Made by a program: the position numbers and the translations under genes. Shown here one piece after another: positions 13,004-24,171 of a stretch of DNA of 64,000 bases. The notes below the pieces were generated by a model that was not told the DNA's origin, did not search any database, and saw only the letters and a list, made by a program, of their open reading frames with translations. Source of the stretch: Trichostrongylus colubriformis (lineage: Eukaryota > Nematoda > Chromadorea > Rhabditida > Trichostrongylidae); assembly GCA_963978905.1 (NCBI GenBank), contig OZ022260.1, forward strand, positions 10,281,725-10,345,724, read 5' to 3'. The first letter of the stretch is position 1; the number at the start of each line of letters is the position of its first letter.

Positions 13004-13859
13004 CCCGAATCCTTTAGGCTATCTATCTACCTAAATCGTGAATTCACCTGAATTCTTCTTTCAGATGTGTTTCCGCAAATCCAAATCCGAGCTTTCTCTT
13101 CCACGGTTGAAATCGACTTTATAAAGAAAAAGAAGTAGTCCTAAAGACCTTGTTCGAAATGTGGAAATGCGGGGGTTTTCTGCAACCGGAGCGGTGGTTC
13201 TCAAGAAGCTGCAGGTGCCAGACTATCGTATTCTGAGTAAAATGACTGTTGGACGGTTTTCTTCTTCTTTCTCCGAAGAAGATCTCAGCATTTCACTTCG
13301 GGTCTAGTTCTCTAGCTTCGCTCGGAACAAGATAAACTTTATTTGATGCACATCATGGGTAAAATTACTTTTATTCCCCAGTGTAACTCCAACCCTGGGT
13401 TTACTCCTTGCATCTGCTTGTAGAAACACTCCTTTTGAATTTTCCTCAAATTGGTCCTCTATTTATACCGTATTTCTCTATCACCAATGCTTTTCTTTTT
13501 CCTTTTCTCCTTCCCTGTGTTCGTTCTTCATTTTTTGTAGTACATCGGTGTCTCTTTCATGTTCACCAGTATTTTTCCTTCAGCATTTTTTGTTCTCGAT
13601 CTTTGTCAGCTTTATATGGTTCTTTTCGGTTTCTTTTCTTTCTCTGTTTTCAGCTCCTCCTCTCTACATGGCTTCTTTTCTATGATCCTTGCCTTGTGGG
13701 CTCCTTCCCGCATCATCCTTCACCTCTGCATAGTGATGGAGGGTCCTGTATTGAACGCCAATTAACGAATAAAACGCCAAAGGTGCACTACCACGCCAGC
13801 GATGATGCCCCTACATCTCGCAAGCGACGTCTTGTGGGCGATTCATGGGTAGCAGTGCT

Positions 13860-14360
13860 GACACTACGGAGACAGGCAAGTGAACAAAGGAAGGATGGAT
13901 GGTTTGGCAGGTAGGAGACAGAAGGAATGGAAGAGACGGTCACAGATAGACAGAGGGGTAGATGGAGGCATTCCACTAGGGAGACAGATAGAGCGGGGGT
14001 CAACGGATCGCCAAGAAGGGCGGAGTCGTACAGATGGGTGTTGGGGCGGCCGGCCAGATTTGCACCTTTTTGCATTCATCTACGCCCGCGTGCTTCTTGA
14101 TCTCGCCCACCTTCACATATTCGTCTTGAGCCTGACCGCTCGCGCCCTTCTCCCGCTGCTTCTGTCCACGTCTACCCTCTGTGTCCGTCTCATCCATCCA
14201 TGTCCCCTCTGATTACCCGACCGTTGACGTCCGCCTCCCTCCAGAAATGCATATGTCCGTGATCGTCTGCCTCCCACTTGCTCCGTCTGTACTGCCCACC
14301 CTGTATTGTCTACCTGTGACCATCTCTCTACCCTTCTCTTTGCAAGCCTCCTCACCCTTT
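13860..14360. repeat. purine/pyrimidine-skewed GACAG/TCTGTC low-complexity DNA
   Basis: 13,860-14,040 is rich in GACAGA/GGATGGATGG on the plus strand; 14,150-14,360 is rich in the complementary TCTGTC/CCATCC type, giving a loose inverted pairing. Long apparent frames over it on both strands are composition artefacts. Confidence 0.55.
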
Positions 14361-15060
14361 TCCCTCCCGTCCTTTGTCTGCCTCAATCACGTCACAGCTG
14401 CCTACAAATTGGACAACATCGACATTACTGCTTCGGCAACACTACGACTCACTTCGCTCATCTCTCTTCGCACAGAAATTACAATATTATGTCAGTTATT
14501 ACGTAATAAATATTGACATTAATTTTTATGACTGCTTGCAACTGATTAGCTACCCATAAATGGTAGTAATAAGATTGATCGACAATGGGCCAGTGAAGAA
14601 AGTGCTCATATACTTACTCCTATCTCAGGAGCTACTCTGCTACCTGCATTTGAGTTTTTCAGTCACTCATGTAACCAGTGTTCCTTATGCTTCAGGAACT
14701 ACTGTATTTCCGAGACTCACAATCGATGCCCCCATCGTGTTTTACTCTAAGGCTATTTCCCCAAACCTTTAAAAGGAGCTCAACTAGCTTCGATGCTGGT
14801 ATACCTGGTTCGTTTTCGCCTGCTCACTTGAATTTCTACGCTTTTTTAGTCCCCACATTTCCTAAATCCTACCACCCAGTCACAAACGAAACAAACAGTT
14901 GCCATCTCTGGTATACCAAAACCAGACACATGCAAATTTTATGACTTAGCTAGGTTCCCTTACTTCACCCCTTACGCTTTGAAGAAACCACAATTAAAAA
15001 GTCCAAACAGTCCTTTATAAGGACCCATATACAATCAGATACAATGAGCAGGAATCAGTA

Positions 15061-15495
15061 ATCGAGGAATCGTGCACAGAGAAAAGGACTTTCTCTGTTA
15101 CCATATATTTATGTTGTATTTGCTTAATAAGAGTCGCATGGAGATTTTCACGCGAAAAACTGGCAATCCGGCTGGGATACTGCAAAGAGGTGGCCGAGGG
15201 GCGAAGCCTCCGGTTAAATGCCTCCCCGATGGTTAAATGCCCCTCTGATCGGTCGGAGACGGAGAGTGAGACTGTTCAACTTTCTGTTCCCACTATGCGT
15301 CTCCGACTGCGGCGGGCGACCGAGCGAGCATTTACTCTGAAGCCCCGCCCTTTCGGCTACCACTTCGATGGGCTGTATCTTTGCCGGATTCTCTTTTTCG
15401 CGTGAAACTTTGCATGGGACCCTTATTAGGCAAGTACTACGTTGATATATGGGTGACAAAAAAGCTCATTTTTCGGTGTACGATTCCTTTAGGAG
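15061..15495. mobile_element. foldback (palindromic) element, about 435 bp
   Basis: The left arm starts ggaatcgtgcacagag and reads tgttgtatttgcttaataag, tttcacgcgaaaaac, ggctgggatactgc. The right arm, read in reverse, gives ggaatcgtacacc, gtacttgcctaataag, tttcacgcgaaaaag, ggcaaagatacagcc. The centre is the cggtcggagacg / cgtctccgactg pair. No protein is encoded. A one-armed relative lies at 12,728. Confidence 0.7.
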
Positions 15496-15809
15496 AACCC
15501 AGCCCCTCCCACTTCCATAAACTGACGGCTCATTAAACACCAGTGACTGTCCCAAAAAGTGGAGAAAAAAGTAGTGATTTCGAGAGAAAAGAACCTTAAG
15601 CATGGTGAAAAATAAGATCGGGTGATTAATAGCAGTCATCCTACCCAACTCTCTCTCTCTTTTCCCTCTTTCTACATCGACTCCGCTTTGCCCCTTCTTC
15701 ACTTTCTTCACAACGCTTATACAAGGAGAACTCCCAGTACGAAGCAGCAATATTGCTATAAATATCCTTTTGTAGACAGCAATGGCAACGACGTCAATGA
15801 AGACAGACA

Positions 15810-17530
15810 AAGCGGGGCGTAAAGTAAACGGGGAGGCAGACAAGCAGTGAAATAGATAGACAGACGGACACAGACAGACAGACAGGTATAGACGGCACAG
15901 AACGAAGACAGGGGGACGGACAGACACGGACATACACAGACAGACAGACGGCGGATAGGTAGGTACGGGAAACATGGACGGACAGCACACAGATGTGCAC
16001 GTTCAGACAGACGCGGGCAGACGGGCACACGGACGGACAGACACACAAGGACGTGGACAGGCACGAACACAAGGAAAGACGCGAACTGATGCCGACGTAT
16101 ACCCATCTCGGCGTCGCATGCAACAGTCTTGGACTACACAGACAGACTGGCGGGACGTGAGGACAGACAAGGACAGATATTTACGCACACGCACCTGAAC
16201 GTGGCATGTGAAAACTGGACAACAGCCATAGGGACTTATGCGACGGGACGCTCCTTCGTAGTCGACCCTTTCGCAAAAATCTCTCGGTGCCTTTCGCGGA
16301 CCACAGACGCCCAAGGGGATCTGAAAAATACAAATTAAGATGCAGAGGGAATGCAAGCAGTAAACTCGCTTTCATTACCTGTGGTCCTGGCTGAGCGATC
16401 CTTAGTGGATCTTAAAGACACCGTAAGGGAGTAATTTTGGCTTACGGTAGAACAGACGTAGTGTGGACGAGTTCAAGTGGCCGCCATTGCACAAACTCGC
16501 CAATTTGACGCCTTGGCATGGTGCCAAGAGAAGATGTTTCCATTATAAAGTTGTTCATTCCTTTTACCTTCTCCTTTGTTCTTTCTTATATTGTTTCTAG
16601 ATGTACTTACATGAATGTCAATGTAGTTGGGAATGGCCACTCCACTGCGCTGGGAGTCAGGTGCTATAACTAAAGTTGGCCCGCGGCCGTCTCCTACAGC
16701 GGACAACTCGGAACGCCAGTGCGATGATGCGAATGAGGCGCGAATACACACCGCAGCGATGCACTTTTGAGTTCGGGTTTTTTCACCGATTATCGCTTCT
16801 AACCTTCTGCGTTCGTTACGAAATGCTCATTTCTTTGTATGTTTCTCTTGTTTCGGACCCCCTTCCGGTTCCTTTAAGACTGTACCACTTTCACGTCGCA
16901 CACCTGCAAACGAGGATATCAAGAAGGGACATTCTGATTCTCCTATATCTCCTTCTTACCTGGCATCAGGTGGGCGACACAGTGACATCCCCGCTTCTTT
17001 TCAGGTCCTCGATCTAAAATCAAACAGCGAAAAAGAATCGAGTATTAGTCGAAAGAATTTGAGAGCACTGCCGGACAAAATTTCAAAAAAAGGAGAATCT
17101 AGGATCATCTGAGCTCGACAGGCAGTTCAAAATCTGTACTTCCCAGTCGGTAGAGGGGAAATGAACTGATGAGGAGAACATTCACCTGAAAAAAAGATCA
17201 ATCAAGTATTGATTACTTGCGTGTCGTTTCTGAAAAGGCTACGGCTGGACATTAAGAAAACCCTCAGCGTAAAAAGAACCACCAGCTCATCTACATTGAC
17301 TGCCAAGAAAAGGCATTAGAACAATAGGGGTGCCAAAAGGAGGGGGGCAGGGTGACTACAGCGGTCGAGGCGCACTGATTACCCCACGGATGGTTTTGGC
17401 GCCCTTTATCGATATCCGATCCCGCACAGGTGGTCTACGTGATTTTTGCAACAACCGACCTGTGCCGTCGGCTCACATCATCTACCTATCAAGGCAAGAA
17501 GAAACAAACCTCTGGTGGATCTACTGAGGG
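15810..17530 (-). repeat. right arm of the large inverted segmental duplication
   Basis: Reverse-orientation copy of 10,300-11,590. Its outer part (15,840-16,190) is a long GACAGACGGACAGACACACA-like tract, a plausible site of slippage or recombination. The exon-like block corresponding to 11,143-11,218 (about 16,245-16,325, minus) has lost the reading frame. About 460 extra bases (16,415-16,880) interrupt the copy of the 11,025-11,085 exon, so this arm is a pseudogene copy. Confidence 0.8.
16415..16880. mobile_element. insertion of about 460 bp inside the right duplication arm
   Basis: Seen by comparison with the left arm: the sequence matching gtggtacagtctta and tccactgg...gccaggaccacag is split here. 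The edges carry cttaaag (left) and ctttaag (right), a 7-base inverted pair. No transposase or longer TIR was seen, so the class is unknown. It could equally be sequence deleted from the other arm. Confidence 0.45.
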
Positions 17531-18515
17531 AACCGAGAAACTATTAGAACAATACAGACTACCAAAAAGGGCAACGAGGGCACTAAGAGGGTAAGGGGGG
17601 GGGAGAAGTGGAGGGGTGGGGGCTTGGTGGCTGTTGCGAGGTCAATGTTCACGGTCTGTGCCAGAAGAGTGGTTTTCGCGCCCTTTATCAATACCCAATC
17701 CCCGTTGGCCAATGGCACCCACCGTTCAGGGGGGCATCACCTCACGTAAACGGAAAATCGAATGATCTTGGTCGGGACCAAAATGTGAGCGGCCCATTGA
17801 TCGCCTTTCAAATCCCTCAACAAACGGAACCTTTTTGAAACCGTCGGAAGACGCCCAATATGTCTTATCCGACAACAGCGCTTCCATGGTTACCAACATT
17901 CAACCTCATATAATTCCAGGTACACTTCCTACCGTACCAGGCCACGCATTTTATAAATTCCCATCTCTACTATCTACTAGGTTGAAAATCTACCAACCTA
18001 AAGCAGAAAATCTATACAGGGTAAAAATGTTTTCGTCAGTACTATGGCGCCGCTGTCTAAAAAAAAATTCCGGAGCGAAAAAAAAAAAACAGAGTGACGG
18101 CTCCAAATCTTTTCCATGGTCTTCACGGTCTTTCCGTGCGCTTCCGGCTCAGAAAAAGTTGAAAGTGGATGTCACACTCCTTGTCCTATTGCCAATCATC
18201 GTGGTAGGATTCTTGCATGACTATAATGCGATATCCATCTTTTAACCTGCAAAAAAAAAGCGGACCGGTTGGGCTGTCAGTCTTGTGAGGCATTACGACA
18301 ACCAATCTCTTACAGAATCGAAACAGCTCAAGTAATGGTCAGTGATGAATTTTCGCTAGGTATTCTCGAAGATCACAGTAGAGCGGGGCTAATTAAAGTA
18401 CATGGGAGACTCAAAATTTTCACCGACGTCGAAGCTCCCTTCCCACCGTAGGCTTTGGCAGAATCAGATGAGACAGATGCTTTTTCATGTAGTGCAGGCA
18501 AGGATATGAATTTTA

Positions 18516-18801
18516 GGAACTATTCGGCTATTACAACCCCAGATACCCCGAGTTGGTCAAAAAAATAATTTCCGCCGAAACTTTGCCTAGGGGGGTTATT
18601 TGGGGTGCTGATCACGAATATGACATCCGGTTTAGGCGTTCGCGCCAAATTGGTGCAATTGCACCAATTTGGCGCGAACGCCTAAACCGAATGTCATATT
18701 CGTGATCAGCACCCCAAATAACCCCCCTAGGCAAAGTTTCGGCGGAAATTATTTTTTTGACCAACTCGGGGTATCTGGGGTTGTAATAGCCGAATAGTTC
18801 C
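18516..18801. repeat. near-perfect palindrome, 143-bp arms without a loop
   Basis: Left arm 18516-18658 and right arm 18659-18801 are reverse complements with one mismatch noticed (gacatccgg against gacattcgg) and no spacer; the centre is caccaattg in mirror, ggtgcaattgcacc. It encodes nothing. Such a structure would form a long hairpin as single-stranded DNA or RNA. It may be a young foldback MITE. No target duplication was established. Confidence 0.9.
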
Positions 18802-19429
18802 GAATTTTAGCCTAAGCCTAGGGAGAGAGCCTCCGACGTCGATGAAAAGTTGCGCTCCCTCCTCCACTTTAGTTGACCCGCAAGCTTCAATTTCGTATTG
18901 GCCACCCTAGGAAAGAACCAAAAAATTATTCAGAAAGTAGAAACCGCAAGAACTTGAAAAACGGCCATTAACGAGAACTGCTTAGTAACAGTTTGTTGCC
19001 GATCGATTTTTGACATAAAATCTCAGTACAAAATCACTTTTTCGATTACACATATCAAAATGACTAAGGTATAGTGGTAACTGAAGAATGATAGAAAAAC
19101 CAAAAAAAATCAAACTGAAATCATTGAAGTCGCAGAGCCGTGACGACAATCGGGAGGCGTTTCCAATGATTTTCCCGCTTAGTTGGTGGCCGTGTAGATC
19201 AATCCAGCAATTCGCGCAGGTTCCCACCTTATTTACCGTCATAGAAGGAGAGGAACAGAAAATATAGGAAAAAATCATAAGGCTAAATGTTCCTCGCTAC
19301 CTGAATAGGTGGAGGCATTAAAAATGCTGTCTGTGAACTTCCCCTTGTAAATGCGGCTGGAAGGTCACTGTCACTCGTTGGCGAAGATCAGTACAATCGA
19401 TGAACGATGAGAGTGGCCTGGGTGGTTGA

Positions 19430-20060
19430 GAATAAATGCAGAATAAATGGCCAAAACACAACTGGCCATAACTTCGCTCAGACACTACTTTATTCGTCGG
19501 AATAAAAACCATTCGAACTACACAACTGTGCCAACGATCTGGTAAATAAATTATGCCATCATGATAAAATTCTGGATTGCGAAAATTAGTAAACTTTACA
19601 ATGGTATTTTCAACCTGCATCGTATCGGCGAACTCCTTCTGACGCAGGCGAGAGTCTCGATTCTAACTGCATCATTTTCTGCCGGGTGACTTGCAGGGTG
19701 GGGTTTTGCGTTGTTTTGCGCACCCAGCAAAAACTGATGCAGTTAGGCATCGAGACTCTCCCTCACCCGCCTTATTCCCCAGACCTATCCCCAACGAATG
19801 ACCACTTTTTCCGGGTTCTCGATGCAAACCTGCGTCAGAAAAAATTCGCCGATACTATGCAGATTGGAAATGCCATTGGTGGCTTTATTGATTTTCGCAA
19901 TCCAAAATTTTAACATGTGGCATATTTTCTTTACCAGATCATTGGCTAAGTTGTGTAGATTCGAATGGCTTCTATTTCGACAAATAAAGTTGTGTCTGAG
20001 CGAAGTTACGGCGTTTTGAAAAAGTGGTCTGTTTTGGCCATTCATTCTGCATCTAATATC
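19430..20060. mobile_element. mariner relic with its 3' end present in both orientations
   Basis: Plus strand, about 19,740-20,030: the mariner C-terminal signature LPHPPYSPDLSP followed by NDHFF, FADTMQIGNAI and FIDFRNPKF. Minus strand, about 19,660 down to 19,430: FADTMQVENTIVKF, FRNPEFYHDGI, PDRWHSCV, the same C-terminal part. The two halves meet near 19,690-19,720. The minus half lacks the HPPYSPDL segment. The N-terminal transposase half is absent and stops are present, so it is dead. Confidence 0.75.
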
Positions 20061-20647
20061 AATGAACAACGAATTTGTCCATTTTTCGAAAAGAAATCGG
20101 TAGGAGTAACTTAATCGTCAGCTTTTGTGTCATGTGGATAATGTGGAGGGGGAAGGGACAGGAGTGGTTTGTCACTAGGATCCTCCTGAGTAAACTCCTG
20201 TGAAATTCACGTCCTCTGGCTCATGATCATTTTTTCGTAGCCTCCTGTCTTTTCTAGCGTCTTCTGATTGTACTAGAGAGTGGTTTACGGTGACTGGAAA
20301 TGCCCCCCCCCCCTTACATTCATAGAGCACCAAAATCTTGAAAAGTTGTTAGCCTTTTCCATTACTTGAATAATACATAATGCAACTGCAGCATTTATTT
20401 GATTTTGACCTAGTTCGTTATCTTGTTGAACACTTTTTATGAGATAACACAATTTTGACTACTTGCAATATTTCCAACGTTCATACTCGGCTACCGATCG
20501 CGATGACCCTTACGTCCCGAGCGTGCTGCGCCGTTCTGAGATTGCTGAACTCGGCCCGAGTGTGAGCTCACTGTAAGGCGTGAAGACAGCATAAGAGGTT
20601 ATAAGATTTTCGAGAAATCTCTTAAAGAAGTCAGTTACATGAAAACT

Positions 20648-20920
20648 AGGATACTAGGAAGCCCGTTTGTGGCGAAATTCCCGTCGAAAAGTGCACCCTC
20701 CTGGAGCTGCAGAAATGGCGTAACATTTAACAGGTGGCGCCTTTGGATGACACACCCCGCCTCGAGGCAATGTGATTCCTGATTGGTTACGGTGGGAGTG
20801 GCCAAGGAGATCCGACAGGGTTGAAGGTATCCCGGTGCGCTTCTTCAGTTTCAGGTAGAAGCTCACTCCAGAAAATGTATGCTGTCTGATTTTCGACGAT
20901 TCCTTCGAATTCACGACTTG
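20648..20920 (-). repeat. dispersed repeat, paired with 52,030-52,290
   Basis: Reverse strand shares gagtgagctt, aaactg(a/c)g, gatctccttggcc-type, gctcccacc and aatc(a/g)ggaatcac with the plus strand at 52,030-52,290 over about 250 bases. Both copies happen to be open in the same frame (around RVSFRLKLRKR / GVSFYLKLKKR), with frequent indels elsewhere. It is probably a non-autonomous element; a short gene family is less likely. Confidence 0.6.
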
Positions 20921-21719
20921 GCAACGCCAATAAAAAACTCGTCCGTACTTTCCGCCTCCTACTCGAGAATTAGCGGTGGGAAGGAGGCCCTATATCTGGG
21001 TTTTCGACCATTTCCTTTCATTTTTTCTTTACCGTCGTATTGCTAAGCACTCCGATTTTCAATTTCACTATATTTTTCACCATTTGTCCGAATTTCCCCC
21101 AAGTGCTTTTAACGAAGCAGGATAGGCTCCATCCTTTTTTGGTAGAAAAACTCAACAAATCTGGTTTTTCGCAGCTCCTAACTTGTGGTTACTGTATAAA
21201 CTTTAAGCTGTCAAGCTGTTAGTGGAAAAATGTGCATGTCAGGCACCAGAGAAGCCCCCTAAAGGCCTGACGGAGTCGCTGACGTGAGCCACTTTCATAA
21301 CTTCCTTTTCACTAATCGCTGCACATCGTGCATGAAATGGCATGTATTGATCGCATTCTCCTGTTTTCATATGCGGGAATGGGCGTTCCATTAAGATTGC
21401 ATGCACTTAAGGCCCTCTCAGGAATACGGTATTCGGGATTTTTGATTAGAAACAAAGTGTTTCCTCTGAAGTGCCTGGCTCATTAGCTATGCCGCCACTT
21501 TTTGACGTCCAGGAACGTTGCTCACGTAGATACCGCCCTAACGGTAGCTTCTAGTAAAAGCGGACGGGAAGTTGGGAGGTATGGAAAGAAAGATATCAAT
21601 GCTCTTGGCTGTGACCAGATTACCGAGAGTATGCCATGCACGCAGCTACTCTTAGATAATTTAAAGTTGTTTATCTTGATGAAAGCCACTGATAATGTTC
21701 GCACTGCCGGAGCAAAATA

Positions 21720-22787
21720 TTAGGTTGAGGAATAAGTTCCCGCCCTTTTTTGTTCTCTGTTTTTCACATTGTTCTATTCATCTTTCGACAAAGCTTATAC
21801 ATGTTTTCGATAGAGCTTTTCCTGCTCTACACAGCGCTGCTTTTTGTTTTTCGATCCCTTCGATTGCCTAATATTTATGAGGTTTGGAAATGAAGTAAGC
21901 GAAGCAGAAATTCGCACTGTCGACACTTCATCTTTATCGTCTGCCGTCAAGATCAAAAAATTTATGCGCACAAGTTTTCGATAGAGCTTTTCCAGCTCTA
22001 CAGAATGGTACTACTTTCTATTCAAATCGCTCAACTTTTTGCTGTTACTAAGACTCACAAATGCAGAACTCAGCAATAGTGTACACTTTCAGTATCTTCT
22101 CTTTCTCGCCTATCATAAAGATTGAAGAGAATATTCAAACATGCATTCGATAGAACTTTTTTGCTCTACAAGATGATGCCACAAAGACTTTGAGTACTTT
22201 CACAGCTTGAAATCTCCGAGGTTCAGAAATGGTGTACTCGGTCAAAGCCCACCCGCACTTTTCTCGCAAAAGATCGAGATTTTACCAAACACTTTTATCT
22301 TACAAGAAACCCCACAATTATAACAGTAGTTGGCTCGGGGATGTCTTTGCCCTTCATTTGATTTCATGTGGCGTGGAAAAGCTCAGCTCTTGCGGACCTC
22401 TATGCGCCAAAAGAGCAGACTTTTTGTTACAAATTACTCCTTTTCTAAACCTCAAAAATAACAGCTAATCAAACGATCAAAAACAAATAAAACCGTTCTG
22501 TAGAGCTGAGCTGACAAAGCTCCATCGAAAACATATGCGCATTCATTTTTTGATTTTGATAGCAGACGAAGAAGAGGAAATGTCGGAAGTGCGAATTTTT
22601 TCCTTCACATTAGGTCATTTCTAAACCCCAGAAATGTTAAGCAATCAAAGAAATCGAAAAACAATAGCACCGTTGTGGAGCAGAAAAAGCTCTATCGTAC
22701 ACATCTATGAACTCCGTCTATGAAAGGTGAAGAGTCCGTTGCGAAACACGGAGAATAAAAAACGGCGGGAACTTATTACTCAATCTG
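21720..22787. mobile_element. mariner-type TIR element made of inverted ~170-bp satellite units
   Basis: The left end ttaggttgaggaataagttc preceded by TA and the right end gaacttattactcaatctga are inverted repeats, with the outermost right bases mutated. Inside, the left half carries the motif ttcgatagagcttttcc...gctctac at about 21,805, 21,974 and 22,146 (spacing 169-172). The right half carries its reverse complement (gtagagctgagctg...ctccatcgaaaacat; gtggagcagaaaaagctctatcg) at about 22,500 and 22,676. No transposase is present. Confidence 0.75.
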
Positions 22788-24024
22788 ATGGAATCGGATT
22801 GAATCCGCAGTCCATTCGAAGATATCGGTGTCACTTCCCACTCCGCGACCTTCGCCAACGATCTTTTTAACCCATACGTGTCAACCTACTCAAACTCTCA
22901 GAAAGGGGCAATCACTCAAAACGCAAAGAGAAGTATCTCATACACCCCAGAGAAACCACGCCATTAATCTCTGATCAGAATATGTGATGCCTGTCAGCGC
23001 ATACTGGAATCATATGACGACATGTCAAGTGCAATAAATGATCCCTTGACTGGTTCCACCTACCCAGAAAAGGCCGACGGCTTGTCCCAATTTTTTATCG
23101 CGCCTATTGCAAAATCTTATTTCATATTCGCGACGTGCACCAGCGAGGTGTGTGCACTTATAACAAAGAATCGCTTTGCGGCGCCATCAGTACGAGTCGT
23201 TTGGAATTCCGCTCAAGACGCAATGGGCTGGTACTGTGCAAAGATTGCAGTTTGGAAGCTTTGGAAGTTCGCCTATGATGTTGTTATTGCTGTTTCAACG
23301 GATAAAGCTGCAACCGACTCGCACTCGCCACGCGCGGCCACGCGATTTTTTGTCATGAGTGCGCACACCCGCACCAGCGTCATCTGCACCCCGACTTAAA
23401 GGAGTCTCGGTTACAGCTTGCAGGATTTAATTCCATGGATGTCGTGAATGCAAAGTCCGTCATGGGCTACCACCTTTTCTACCGATGAAATTTTAGTCAC
23501 ACCCCTAATCACGTCCAGAGCACCCAACCACCAACATAACGACCAAATTCACGTTCTCTCCGCTGTACGTTCAAATAACTGCAGAGATTTTAAGAACATA
23601 GCTTTAATGGTGATAATTTATACGCCCGTGAACGTATATCTGATATAAACAATACAGTAACGATAATATTTATTCGTTTATTGTTTGGCAACATCGGACA
23701 ACATATAGTCGAAATGCTACATTAAGAATGCAAAAATACGTAACTGGATTCGTTGAGAACTACAATGACAACGACAAATATCTCATACGGTAGGGTCTCT
23801 GGAGGGACGACTAGATATATCTCTAGGCAAGCACGCATTCAACCAGTCAAAAACAAACAATACTTACTACTGGAAGATGTGGTGACGTAAACATGGTGGT
23901 AAACACAAAAAAATTGAGAAAAATACCGGACAAATGAAATAAATTTTCAAATATTTATGCAACCAGGAAAGGGTACCACAATGTACAGTATTACCATCGC
24001 GAAGAGATCGCTTTGTTATTACTT
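22788..24024. other. intergenic DNA with one dispersed-repeat copy
   Basis: Nothing coding is supported. 23,170-23,360 is a copy of a dispersed family (ggaattccgctcaagacgca, atgggctggtact) also found at 46,535-46,640, 57,340-57,435 and, reversed, at 61,190-61,320. AT-rich sequence follows to the poly(A) signal of the next (minus-strand) gene. Confidence 0.5.
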
Positions 24025-24030
24025 TTTATT
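24025..24030 (-). terminator. polyadenylation signal AATAAA of the RUN/SH3 gene
   Basis: On the minus strand an AATAAA lies about 145 nt downstream of the TGA at 24172-24174, within acacaaataaaaag. Its position and AT-rich surroundings suit a nematode 3' end. Cleavage would be expected near 24,005-24,015. Confidence 0.55.
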
Positions 24031-24171
24031 TGTGTAAAGTAAATAAATGAATGAGTACGACTTGCTGCCAAGGCTGCAATAATCGTTGACGGGCGCCTCG
24101 ACAATACAGAAGCAGACGCGGCGAACGCGTTCGTACGTAAGTTACGTTCGACGACATTCCAGACTAGATCA

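Noticed and set aside
13408..13914. 168-codon F/L/S-rich frame on the plus strand
   Set aside because: T/C-rich sequence suppresses stops; no conserved domain, and the overlapping frame is also open.
15756..16198. Frames rich in C, S, V, P or T, D, G
   Set aside because: Same GACAGACGG tract in the inverted copy; no splice context.
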